Shown piece by piece: positions 44,501 through 55,598 of a DNA stretch of 64,000 nucleotides. The stretch comes from Akebia trifoliata. Lineage: Eukaryota > Streptophyta > Magnoliopsida > Ranunculales > Lardizabalaceae. The notes under the pieces are model-generated. The model was not told where the DNA came from, made no database searches, and saw only the letters and a program-made list of their open reading frames with translations. The stretch covers positions 6,603,221 to 6,667,220 of the forward strand of contig CM030711.1 in NCBI GenBank assembly GCA_017979445.1, written 5' to 3'. The first letter of the stretch is position 1. Each line of letters begins with the position of its first letter. Made by a program: the position numbers and the translations under genes.

Positions 44501-45230
44501 TAGTATAAGGCTTTGATGATGATAATTGTGGCATGGATAGGTTTGATTCTCTTGAATTACAAAGCGAAGGGTTCTACATTCCACTACACTATGTGGCTGT
44601 TTTCCATAGCAACCCCTATGGAGAGGGCCTTTCCAATTGGTGCATCTACACTTTTGCCAGTGAAATATTGGTCACAAAATGTTAGACATTAAGGCCATTC
44701 GAGAGCTTATTTTCACTGTTAGGAAGACACTTGTCCCACTACGCCTGCCTTTTATGCCCGTCATCAATAGTTTATTTTTGTGTCAAAAACCGCCACTATA
44801 CGTTCTAATTTATTTATTTTTTCTGTCATCTCCTTTTCGTAATTTTGTTTTTTGGAACCATAATTTATGTATGCAGGATGTGGGGACGATTACCAAGTTC
44901 AACAAGCCGTTGGCCAATGCCCGAGAAACTGTATCCATTATGTAACACCTTCTCAACGAGTTATTCTGGAGGAGATACTCGAAGGGTAGCAATTCACTAA
45001 CTTCCTCTCACCAAATTTTAGGATTTTTCATTATTAATTTATCACGAAAAAGTTTCCAATTCTCTTTATTTATCTTGATTTCTTGTAGTATCTTGAGTTC
45101 ACCTTATAATGACTTGGCTGAGGCAGACTACTTGTATTCTCTCATCACCAAAGCTAAGTTCGAGAACAATCGTTATCGGAAGCCCAAGAAGCAACCCAAA
45201 ACTTCCACACAAAATGTTGATTGGTTTTGA
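41587..45230 (+). CDS. DJC82: Chloroplast DnaJ protein with ferredoxin-like domain (DJC82-like)
   Basis: Seven exons: 41587-41874, 41952-42032, 42186-42223, 42304-42383, 43877-43960, 44877-44985, 45089-45230. All junctions are GT-AG and in phase, giving 273 residues. The first ~55 residues are Ser/Thr-rich and basic like a plastid transit peptide. The J domain (SAYAVLGVEP... about residue 73 on) has HPD at 101-103. It is followed by a ferredoxin-like region with CIGKGCPYSC and QCPRNCIHYV clusters, which may bind an Fe-S cluster. J proteins stimulate Hsp70; the plant members with this layout are thylakoid-associated. From memory it matches Arabidopsis DJC82 (At3g05345). ATG 41587 is preferred over the in-frame ATG at 41461, whose extension does not look like a transit peptide. 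Intron 4 (1.5 kb) and intron 5 (0.9 kb) carry repeats and a C25 run. Confidence 0.87.
44371..44395 (+). repeat. C25 homopolymer in DnaJ intron 5
   Basis: Twenty-five consecutive C lie in the intron. Such runs are prone to length error in sequencing, so the exact count is uncertain. Confidence 0.85.
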
Positions 45231-45479
45231 TACTAAATTATCAATGTTGATGTCCTGATGGACACCACCACCACCATCATCACCTCTGTTGAGTAGATGG
45301 AAGAAATGGGATTATACTATACTATCTGATGGTCAATGCCTTGACATAGATCTGATGGGACAGAATCACGAGGCTTTGAATAGAAATGCTATGGACATGC
45401 TTTCGTCGATTGAGGTGTGAACTTAATGTACTGTATTGTTATTGTATATAGGTTTACACATAGAAAAAGGGATTAGTTT

Positions 45480-45840
45480 ATCGGGTAAATTACCATTTTT
45501 CAACGAGATCATGACTTTTATAATCAGCGAAATTGTCACTTTTAGAATAATTACCTGTGATCTCGCTATTAAATATCAAACGATATTTGACTTAAAAAGT
45601 TACAATATATCTGATTTATTAAGTCATGATATAACTGCCTCATGTTTTAATTTTTTTATTAGCGAGATCATCACTTTTAGAATAAAATACATGCGATCTC
45701 ACTAATCACTTTAAAATTAGAATAAATACCTATGATCTTGATCTCGCAAGCTCATGCTCATGCATGTTTTGGGAATTAAAATGAAAAATGTACTGAAATG
45801 GGATTTTAACAAAAGTTGTGCATGTTTTGGGAGTTTCCTC
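45480..45840. repeat. Diverged family A repeat 3' of the DnaJ gene
   Basis: Words such as agcgagatcatcacttttag and catgttttgggaattaaaat match the element at 31642-31880. Several agcgagatc-type units are tandem here. Confidence 0.5.
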
Positions 45841-46038
45841 TTAATTTAACTAACCCCTTGAGTGATTTGAGAGAAGGAAATGTTGGTTGACTCAGGAAGC
45901 GATCGAAATTTTGGGTTGATTTGTGATCATTGAATGAGCACCACCCATGTGACACCAACATCTATTGGATCCATATTATCTAATTTCATCAACATCGAGA
46001 TGCTAAAATCTGGTTTATTTTTTATAGCATTGTTTTAA

Positions 46039-46400
46039 GGGAAAATTAATTACTAAAAGTGGATTAAATAGTTTAATATTTACAATATATATAATTACCA
46101 AAAACGAATTAAGTCGTTGGACAGTCCAGTGTTTTAGTAATTCATTGGATTGTCCAACGTTTTAATGAGTTAAATTACATTGTTTTACCAAAATTATGTT
46201 TTCAGGATGATTAAAACGCTCGGCTATCCAGCATTTTAATCTTGCTTTTAACTCCCCACAATTTAGCCTCCATTTAAATGTTGGACGGTCCAGCAAGCTA
46301 TTAAAATGATGGACTGTCCAACTACTTAATTTGTTTTTGATAATTTTTCGGAAAAATCCGTAAATATTAAAATATTTTACCCTCTTTTAATAATTTACCC
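46039..46400. mobile_element. Mutator-like MITE with about 100-bp TIRs
   Basis: The arms contain gtttaatatttac, caaaaacgaattaag and gttggacagtcca on the left and their inverses on the right. The flanking 9-mers ttgttttaa (46030-46038) and ttcttttaa (46401-46409) agree at eight of nine positions. It is 362 bp and non-coding. Confidence 0.78.
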
Positions 46401-46680
46401 TTCTTTTAAAATTCAAAACTCAGCTTGACTCAAATATCCACCGAGTCAAGTCAAATCAATTCAGCTTTAGTCGTATGACCACCCAGTCAAGTCAACATCG
46501 TTTTAATGTTTATTGTCAAAATCATTTGGACTGGCCAAAGACCCCAAACCAAAAAATACTCAACATTTCCAAGAATTTAAGAAAAGGGTTGTGCTACAGT
46601 AACATTAAAACTGACAACAATTCCACATTGCTGAAGTGGAGGTACACATATAAGCTATACATGTTTTTCTTTACTGAATA

Positions 46681-46840
46681 ATGATGAATGCACATGGTGT
46701 TGGTATGTGGCTGGGTACGTGGCTCACATGGCAAGGGCATATAGCCATTCATCTTTTTTCTATATATCTCGATGAAAAAGATCTATGGTTTTGTGCCCTT
46801 GCCATGTCAGTCACGTACTAGCACCATGTGCATTCATCAC
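46681..46840. repeat. Inverted-repeat MITE (family M)
   Basis: The left end atgatgaatgcacatggtg pairs with the inverse of the right end (caccatgtgcattcatcac), and inner words acatggcaagggca pair too, giving arms of about 55 bases. A SINE is inserted at its right edge. Confidence 0.75.
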
Positions 46841-46851
46841 GACTCTTTTTT

Positions 46852-47067
46852 TTTTTTTTTTTGTAACCGAGGGAGTATCCCATCAACACTCTCAAGTAAG
46901 CGTGACAGACTAATCTCCCTTGGGGGCCCCGCATGACCAACCCCATACGAGTTTTAAGGGGACGAACCCAAACCCATTAAGTGCCACACAAGGTGGTGGG
47001 AAGGGGATTCGAAGACAAGACCTAGGGAGCACACCCAGTCTTACCCTCAAGCCCAACCCCGGTTGGT
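46852..47067 (-). mobile_element. tRNA-derived SINE with TSD
   Basis: On the minus strand it starts accaaccggggttgggcttg, has a box B-like gtcttcgaatcccc and ends in a run of A. The word acgactcttttt flanks it at about 46839-46850 and 47068-47079. It inserted next to the inverted repeat at 46681-46840. Confidence 0.8.
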
Positions 47068-47294
47068 ACGACTCTTTTTTTACTTGTATCTCAATTAACA
47101 GCATTTATGATTATGTACATACATCCACGTCACTAATGTGAGAATCGATGTCAATTTTAATGTTACTTCATCATTTTTATTAATTTTTCATGTAATTAAA
47201 AAAAAAAAAAAACAACAACAACAACAACAACGTTGTTATTTTGGTAACTTTCCTTATTTTAAAAATTTTAAAATAAAGAAGGATATTGTTTTTT

Positions 47295-47402
47295 GAGAGC
47301 TACTATTGTCACACCAAGTTTTACTAATGCCACACCAATTTCTATGTAAATTGCACAGTTGGTGTGGCGTTAGTAAAGCTTGGTGTGGAAATAGTAACTC
47401 TC
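47295..47402. mobile_element. Short MITE (family S)
   Basis: It runs from gagagctactattgtcacac to ggtgtggaaatagtaactctc, with an inner pair of ttactaatgccacaccaa and its inverse. It lies about 570 bases upstream of the kinesin start. Confidence 0.75.
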
Positions 47403-47967
47403 ATTTTGTTTCTCTCCGCAAAAATGTCATGTGCTTGAATAACTTGGTCAAGTTTTTGACCCGATCCATTTTTTGAGATGGCTGGTTGAGTTGAGTTGGA
47501 GATTTGGTGCCATCAAGTTTCCTGGTCAACTCACTTGAAACCCTTCCGAGTCTGTTTGACTTGGCCTGTTTCTGATACAACTCGACCGAGTTTCCAATTG
47601 ACTCGACGAGTTTTAAAACTAGGGTTCATAGTGTGTGTTTTGGACAGAGAGAATCGTGGGCAGTTTCTTTTCTAAACGCTCCGCAAATTATTTCAAATCT
47701 CTCAGATCTACAAAAGGCTCCTAAAACTAGCCGTTTATACGTATCATCGAATCCAACGGTTCAAGTTGATTTGTAATTCAAAAATCGAAATCGAAACAAA
47801 ACCCTATATGACCGTTTGAAGGACCATAAACAAAACCCATCTCTCTCTCTCTCTCTCCCTCTCATCTTACATCCAATTCGTTTCGAGCTCTGAAATCTTC
47901 TCATCTTCTTCGCCAAAAGTTCTTAATTTAAAATTTCTGATTCGTTTAACAGAAGTAAACTAACACC
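47403..47967. other. Kinesin 5' flank
   Basis: The stretch 47440-47620 holds repeat words (gagttgagttgg, actcgacgagttttaaaac). A CT microsatellite at about 47840-47862 lies in the probable 5' leader. No TATA box stands out. Confidence 0.45.
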
Positions 47968-50525
47968 ATGGAAGGTATGGTTGACTATTAAATTCCTTCT
48001 ATCTTCTTCTTTGTTTTCCCCCTATTTTACTTGATTGAATTAGATCGATCCGTGATGTTTGGATGTTTTTTCAGATCAAAACCAAGAAACTCTTTCAGAG
48101 AAGACCAGTTTCATTGCGGATCATGGTAAGAATTCTTCTCAAATTTCTTCTTGTTTTTATTTATTTTTTTCATTTGAGATTAAACCCTAAGAGATCCAGT
48201 TTGTAGATTTTCAATCTTCTTTCTTTTCTTTGTTATAGGTTTCTTTTTTTCTTTTTTCTTTTTTTTTTCCACCATTTTATTTAGTTTTGGGTTCTACACA
48301 TTGATCTGGTAAGAATTCTGCTCAAACATTTTCTTTTTTCTTCAATGTTGTTTCGTTTGAGATTAAACCCTAAGAGACCCAATTTGTAGATTTTTCAATC
48401 TTCTTTCTTTTCTTGGTTATGGGGTTCTTTTTTTTTTCCACCATTTTATCTAGTTTTGGGTTCTACCAATTGATCTGAGGTGTTTGGGTTTTTTTCAGAT
48501 CAACCACCTAAAAATATCCATTTGATGATCAAAGATGATCTTGTTAATCAAGCCCAAGAAACAACTTCTTCAGATCAGGAGCAGAAAAACCTAATTCCCC
48601 CTTTGCAGAGAATCGATTCTTTGAATGAAAAAATCCAGGTCAGATTCTGCAAATATACAAATTTAAATAAATCCAAATCCATTAGCACAGTTTTTTATTG
48701 TTTCTGTTTCAGACTTTGAAGAAGGAGCACACAGTGCTTTCCGACGAAGTAAAGTGCATCACTTCGGAACCATTCCCTGGATCTGATGTTTGGGCTGCTC
48801 TTCAGCTTTTCAGTATGATCCTTTACAAACCCTCACTGTTCTTTTCCTCCTTATATCTTATCTTGGGTAAATTACCTGATTTATTTATGCTGTAATGGGA
48901 TTATTCAGGTTCTGAATATGAAACTCTCAAGAAGAAATACCTTGAAGAAAGTCTTCAACGAAAACGCCTCTACAATGAAGTAATTGAGCTTAAAGGCAAC
49001 ATAAGGGTCTTCTGCAGATGTAGGCCATTAAACCAGGATGAAATCGCCAATGGTTACTCTTCAGTGGTAGATTTCGATCCATCTCAAGAAACTGAGCTAC
49101 AAATTGTTTGCTCTGATTCTTCCAGAAAACAATTCAAGTTTGACCATGTATTTGGTCCCCAGGACAATCAAGGTAATCATAATCTAGGGGAAAAAAACCA
49201 TACATAAATTTTTGTTTAAAGAGGATTCAGTTTAATGGGTTTGTGTTTGATTCTCATTGCTGAAGCTTTTTCAGTAATTTTACAATGAGCCATCTCATTT
49301 TAATTTATGTATTATAAGATCCGAAGAAAGGGAACATATGGGTTGAGAGGTATTTAATTTCTTGATTTTGGAAAACTTGCAGAGGCTGTATTTTCTCAGA
49401 CTTCACCTGTCGTGACTTCGGTGTTGGATGGGTTCAATGTCTGTATATTTGCTTATGGGCAGACAGGGACAGGAAAGACATTTACAATGGAAGGAACCAC
49501 GGAAAACCGAGGAGTTAACTATAGAACCTTAGAGGAATTGTTTCGGGTTTCCAAGGAGCGCAACGGTACTATGAAATACGAGTTATTTGTGAGTATGTTG
49601 GAAGTTTACAATGAGAAGATTAGGGATCTTCTAGTCGAGAATTCCAACCTACCATCGAAAAAGTAAGTATTTTTTTTTTCTCTTCACTTTCTTCAATTGG
49701 TTTAAACTGGAAAGAAAGAGGAAATTTTTATAGGTTTTGGATGTTTGTGAAAATTTATGAAGGTTGGAGATAAAGCAAACAGCAGAGGGAACACAGGAAG
49801 TCCCAGGGTTGGTTGAAGCTTCTGTGCACAACACAGAGGAGGTATGGGAGCTGCTTAAGACTGGAAGCCGAATTAGAGCCGTTGGATCAACCAACGCTAA
49901 CGAACTCAGTAGCCGCTCTCATTGGTAAACAGTGGTTATTGAATCTTGTTTTTTCTGTTTGTCATCAATTCCATATACACCAATTTAGAGGTCTTAGTTT
50001 CTTGGTATTTTATCCCCACTTATCAAATTCGGGTGTTTTTGGCTCTTTCTCTAAAAATCCATCCCTAAAATTTGTATCTATAAACTAATACCAATGCGTT
50101 TTAACACTTTAGACAGAATAGAATGGAGGAACAAAATTTGTTCTGCAGACCCCAAATTTTATGATGATGATGATTCCTTGTAGGAAATATTGAATATGTT
50201 TTTCTTAATAGTAATTCTGATAAACAAAGTGAGGGTGAAGAAGATATTGTGTTTTTGAGGATGTTATATGATGAAGATAAATGATATAATATCCTTTTTG
50301 AATGCAGCTTGTTTCGAGTAACTGTAAGAGGGGAGAATTTGGTAAATGGGCAGAGGTCCAGGAGCCACCTCTGGTTGGTAGACTTGGCGGGTAGTGAGCG
50401 TGTTGGGAGGATTGAAGTTGATGGTGAGAGGCTTAAAGAGTCTCAATTTATTAATAAATCCCTCTCGGCACTTGGTGATGTTATCTCTGCTCTAGCATCC
50501 AAGACACCCCACATTCCCTACAGGC

Positions 50526-50572
<47 letters not shown>

Positions 50573-52051
50573 CATGTGTGTGTATCTAATGTTTGTATGT
50601 GTTTTGTTGTCCAAACCAGGAACTCTAAGCTCACTCATTTGTTGCAGAGTTCTCTTGGTAAGCTTGTTCTTGTTTAAAAATTAAGTCCTTTATGCTTAGA
50701 CTTGTTATTAAACATGGTAATTGACTGATTAGTATATAGTTTTGGTCAATCTCTATTTAAAGATTTTACCCCCCGGAAACTTTTACTAATACATGAATTA
50801 CAACGAAACATACAGGCGGCGATTGCAAGACTTTAATGTTTGTTCAAATAAGCCAAAGTTCTGCAGACTTAGGGGAGACCCTTTGCTCCCTGAACTTTGC
50901 TAGTCGAGTTCGGGGGATTGAGTATGGCCCCGCCCGTAAACAGTCAGACCCTTCTGAAATTTTCAAGTACAAACAGATGGTAATAATCTCATCTCTACAT
51001 ATTCTATACTAGAATGATAGGACAACTATCGAATGAAGTTTACTTCATGGTTTGAACTCATGCAACTTGGCTACTTTTTCTAACAGGCCGAGAAGCTAAG
51101 GCATGAAGAGAAAGAAACAAAGAAGTTACAGGACAGTATGCAATCCTTGCAACTAAGATTTGCTGCCCGTGAACAACTCTGCAGAAGTCTCCAAGAGAAG
51201 GTAATAAGTAGTTTTTAAAAAAAAAGTTTCCAACATGTTCTCTTCCATTTCCATCAATTTCAAAGAGTTAACTGATTTTTTTTTTTTCCAAAATTTCTTA
51301 ACAGGTTCGAGACCTTGAGAACCAATTAGCAGAAGAGAGGAAAACCCGACTCAATCAAGAAACCAGAGCTGCCCGATCATTAGCATCATCAGCTATACCA
51401 CAATTTCCGAAGGGCCAAATACAGAAAAAACCGCCGTTGTGTCCCTCAAAGCTGAGGCCACCACTGAGAAGAATCACAAACTTCTTGCCCTCTCCATCAG
51501 CGGTCCCACCACATAAACTTGGCTCTGCCCCACTTACTGCAGCATCAGGAGTAGACAAAAACAAAGAAAACATTTTGGGGACAATGGTAACGATGACCAA
51601 CACTAGAACTTTGATGCAACCGAGGAGAATTTCAATTGCGGTACGGCCTCTTAGTGCAACAACACAGGTTCATCAGCCCAAGAGAAGGGTCTCTATCGCG
51701 ACTATCCGCCCTGAGTCACACTCATCATCAACTATGACACCACTCAACACCTCTAAATTCCAATCAAACAATGGTGGTGGTCGACTACAGTCATTCTCAA
51801 AGGACCCACGAAGGAGGGTATCAGTGATGGAGTTGAGATCAGCAACAGCGGGAGATGCAACTCCAGTTGTTGGTCGATTACAATCAAGGTTCTTGGGCAG
51901 TCCTCCAGTGCAGGTTGGCTCATGGAAGCCAAAGCATCCAACCGTGGTTGCTCTGCAAAGGAGACATTTTGTGTGGAGTCCACTTAAGCAAAGAAGCCTG
52001 AAGAATGATAGAAAATCAATACTTTCTACTAAATTTTTAGACAAATTGTAG
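47968..52051 (+). CDS. Kinesin-14 family motor protein (12 exons)
   Basis: Exons: 47968-47974, 48075-48125, 48499-48638, 48713-48812, 48909-49172, 49383-49662, 49763-49924, 50308-50523, 50620-50657, 50816-50979, 51087-51200, 51305-52051. All are in phase and give 760 residues. The neck [15 protein letters not shown] directly before the motor core marks kinesin-14, a minus-end-directed microtubule motor. Walker A GQTGTGKT is at 213-220, switch [10 protein letters not shown] at 327-335 and switch II DLAGSE at 360-365. A coiled coil follows (about 470-530), then a basic Ser/Pro-rich tail. The motor is therefore internal with a short N-terminal region. The ATG is assigned to a 7-base exon 1, a weak point. 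Intron 8 appears to use a GC donor (TACAG|GCACC). The subfamily was not resolved. Confidence 0.9.
48126..48479 (+). repeat. Tandem duplication inside kinesin intron 2
   Basis: The unit beginning gtaagaattct at 48126 recurs at 48309, period 183. Both units contain gagattaaaccctaagaga and ccaccattttat words. The second unit recreates a GTAAG donor-like site within the intron. Confidence 0.8.
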
Positions 52052-52529
52052 GTACATTCGAACAAGTCTTCAGTTTCGCCATTACATTGTGTCATCCCAT
52101 CCCATCCATTCTACATTATAGTCGTTACTTGTTAGCCATTTGGTTGAGGAATCATGCTTAATATATAAGTCAGAGATTTGACTGTCGTTGTAAATTGGTT
52201 TCTCATCAAAGCGGTGGGGTAAAAGTAATTTGGGCAGGCTCTATAATCTTACTTTTTTAACATTCTTATTTTTGTGTAGGCATGTTTGTTGTCCTAGTTC
52301 TGTTTGATTCAGTTCATTTGTAATCCATTGAGAAATCCAAGTAGATACACTACTGTTCATTCATAATTCTGAATTACAAGTTGTTTCTTGTTTGCCATTA
52401 AGTAATTTGACTGTCGTTGTAAATTTGTTCCTCACTGGTGTGATGTTGGTAAATGTAAACGTAATTTGGCAAAATCTTGCTTTTAACCCCCCCCCCCCCC
52501 AAGTCTATTGTATGCCGTCCATTTTTTTT
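52052..52529. other. Kinesin 3' flank
   Basis: Probable 3' UTR. The words gactgtcgttgtaaatt and cctcactggtgtgatg/tctcatcaaagcgg suggest a diverged local duplication (about 52180 and 52410). A C14 run lies at 52487-52500. No gene. Confidence 0.45.
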
Positions 52530-52690
52530 TTTTGCAAACCAGTTTTGATGGGGTTAAAAGTTTAGGAATGGGCTGATTTTTGGTGAGGACGATCTTCTTA
52601 TTATACAAATCTCTTCACCTAAAAGCGGTCCATTCCAAAACTGCTAACCCCCGTGTATGACAAAACGTGTTGGCCAAATAGTTGGCACTC
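52530..52690. mobile_element. Hairpin MITE (family H), truncated copy
   Basis: The words ggggttaaaagtttaggaatg, gggctgatttttggtgagga and the inverse ccattccaaaactgctaacc identify it. The right end keeps gacaaaacgtgttggccaaa; the left end is missing beyond the core. Confidence 0.7.
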
Positions 52691-52980
52691 ATGGGTTAGT
52701 CACTCTTACACATGTTCCTTACATGTTGGATATTCGTTATGTATTGGACATTGAATTATTTCTTTAAAATGCACGGGATCCCACATGAAGAGATGCGAAA
52801 AAAGATATCTTCTAACAAATTGTTTGTTTCCATATTTTCTTGAAAATTAAAACACTCTTCAAACATTACAAATGTTTGGCTACTATAACACTAGTGCAAG
52901 CAATTTCAATAGTTGGTTACAATTATGATTAGAGTCATATAAAATCCTAAACAAAAAAAAAAAGAAATCTAACCAAAAAT

Positions 52981-53066
52981 GAGAGAACTTTTATTGGCAC
53001 CCCAACTTTTACTTTTATTTTTAATTTGGATTTAAGATGTAACAGTTGGGGTGTCAATGGAAGATT
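52981..53066. mobile_element. Short MITE (family S)
   Basis: It runs from gagagaacttttattggcac to gttggggtgtcaatggaaga. The gcacccc/ggggtgtc change makes it the most diverged recognisable copy. Confidence 0.6.
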
Positions 53067-54119
53067 AACGCACTCTTCAAACATTACAAAGGTTTGGCGC
53101 AAATTATAATGCAACATTACACAACAATAATATGACACTTCCCACAAATGTTATACACTCGTGGGAAACTCATTCTCACACCCCTAATAAATGTCCGTCT
53201 GTTTCTAGTCAACCCATCATCTTTAACCTCTTGGCAGCCACATCATAACACATGATTAGGCTCAAATTATGATCTTAACATTACAAAACATTATAACATT
53301 CTTGCAAACAATTTTAGTAGTTGTTTACAATTATGATTAATGGAATGGGTGAGAATGGTGTGTTCTATGTGGAACCCTTACTTTAGAGTCCGCCTTGCCT
53401 TACTAAGGGTCATTGGGTTCACCTCTTGGCATTCAAACACATGATCCGATCCTTTAAGGTTGTAGAGGACAAAATTCTATAACATTTGAAAGAAAACAAA
53501 ATTAAAAATATTATTTTCGCCATTGAATTTCATTTTTAACTTTGAGAGTTACATGGAAGTTCGGTAGTCATCCATTTTTCAAAACTTTGGATCTAATTCA
53601 AAAGAAATTATTTTTTGTATTTTTTTTATTAGAGTTTTTAGATGAAACTTAGAGGATTCTGATGTGGTAATCTATTTAAGCAAATCAACCCTTAGTAAAG
53701 CCTTACTATGCTGTCAAGGAAAGGGTTTCTCCTTACTTTATTAAGTTGTTTATGAACAACTTATGAATTAGGCTAGCATGACTAAGTTAATAAGATTTTG
53801 AATCTTACTAAGGTTTATTGGATCCACATAGATGATTAAATTGGCAATCCACCACCACACCCTACTGGATATCATGGAAAATCTCATATTCAAAAAAAAA
53901 AAAAAATTTTGAAAATTTTTTTTTTGAACATAATCGAAGGTGATGAAAATGGATAGCTATCAATTTCTCAAAGCTAAACGGTTAAAATTATAAACAAAAA
54001 ATAATAATAATAATTAAGTACTTAGGATTTTTTCCTTTAACACCCTGTGGCATTAAATTATATTTTTGGATGCTACACATTGAGATCGTATTTCCTCTTT
54101 TACCTCTTTAACCCATTTT
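53067..54119. other. Intergenic, no gene; shared repeat
   Basis: The stretch 53380-53600 matches the middle of the repeat at 8525-9130 (cactaagggt, cacatgatc-type, gttgtagag, then ccatttttcaaaactttg). The rest is AT-rich with no domain. Confidence 0.45.
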
Positions 54120-54245
54120 AAGGTTTTTTTTTCGCTTGTTGGGGTTAGTGATTAGCATAAGAAGCAATTCAAGAGATTTGAACTTAAGATCTTGGGAAGT
54201 ATCTCCATAGAGTCTTACCACTTAGTCAAGTGGTCCTTCTTCAAC
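54120..54245 (-). mobile_element. Probable tRNA-derived SINE
   Basis: The minus strand has box A-like ccacttgactaagtggtaag, then box B-like aagttcaaatctct and a terminal A run. No target duplication was determined. Confidence 0.6.
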
Positions 54246-54844
54246 CTACTTCAAGGTGTGCTGAGTAACAAACTTGATAAAGTTAGGTGTGGTGGGTAAA
54301 TCTCAAATCTTAAAAGTCTTAAAATTTGTATTATCTAATATGGTGTGTAATAGAATGGTTAAAGTGGATCCCTCACAAAGATTTGTGTCTCACGATTGTA
54401 CAATTTTAAAATAAATAAATAAATAATTATTACAAAAGTAAAAGACAAGATTTGATATGAAAAGATGAACAACAATGACCTATCAAAAAAAAAAATAATA
54501 ATAATAATAAAATAAATAAACCCAATTCTTATTGAATATGTGGCAACTCTACTTCTAAACTGCAATTTAGATGTCAGATTGCAACAACTTAAAAAAAAAG
54601 AAGTAGAAGAAGAAGAAGAAGAAGAAAAAGAAGAAAGAAATTGAATCATTTTGTAGGTATAGCTTCATGTTAGTTATTAGAAGTTAGGACGCCAATACCC
54701 ACCTAACCTTAGAAGGAAAATTATAATTATAATTTTTTTTCTTACTTTAGGTGGATAACTAGAAGCTTAGTCAAGAAATCTTATTTTATATACTCATTTA
54801 AATAAGGGTCAAGAAATGGTACGTGGTGACGCATGTAGAATGAC

Positions 54845-54985
54845 TGATGGAAAAAAAAAACCAAATGGTTGAGATTTATCCTTAAGATAAGTATCTCTAA
54901 GATTTGTGTTATCACGATCCATATATATAAATCTCAATCAATAGATTTTGTGTTTAAATGATTGGGATCTTGTGTTTTTTCCATG
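54845..54985. repeat. Inverted-repeat MITE-like element (family T)
   Basis: The arms gatggaaaaa...aaatggttgagat and the inverse of attgggatcttgtgtttttt pair imperfectly. It is related to 12632-12790. Confidence 0.5.
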
Positions 54986-55076
54986 AGTCACAAGAACCTA
55001 ACCCTTCCAATAATTATATAGCTTTATTAACTTAGTAAAAATTTCATTAATTCGGATAATATTTTCAAAATGAGTC

Positions 55077-55233
55077 GTGCTAGAGTGACTTCAGCGGAGA
55101 CACTTTGACATGGTGGCGCGCGCATGTCTATAGATGCATTTTACATGTTTATCGTAGAAATGCATCTAACATTTGCGCACCACCACGTCAAGATGTCTCC
55201 CGTGTATCTTCCAATGAGATCACTCCAGCATTA
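55077..55233. repeat. Inverted-repeat MITE-like element upstream of GUX gene
   Basis: The left arm tgctagagtgacttcagcgg with gacatggtggcgcgc pairs with the inverse of gcgcaccaccacgtc and gatcactccagca. It ends about 365 bases before the start codon at 55599. Confidence 0.6.
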
Positions 55234-55598
55234 ATCTTTCGAAATATCAGATAATTCATTTTCTCACGTGGGTTAATTAATATGGCAAATAATTCACATT
55301 GACCAGCTCACCAAGTTACCTTCGAGATTAGGATGACTGACCAGAGCCATATCCATCTTGGACAATCCACAGGTGGCCTTTCATCTCAGCCGTACGTTAA
55401 AACTTGTGTGCCAAATGTTGTTGTATATTAAATTACTAACCTCAAACAACATCAGCATCAAATGTAGGTCTGAGATGAGAGGAAAACTTAGATTTCCTAG
55501 AGATTAGTAATTTTCCATGTAACGTATACCCACTTAAAAATAGAAGACAAGGATCATTTGTCTTACAAAGCAAAACGTAAGACGTAAGAAGCTGAAAA

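Noticed and set aside
50524..50619. In-frame CT/GT stretch as true kinesin coding sequence
   Set aside because: It would put 32 low-complexity residues inside a highly conserved motor segment; a GC-AG intron explains it better, though retention is possible.
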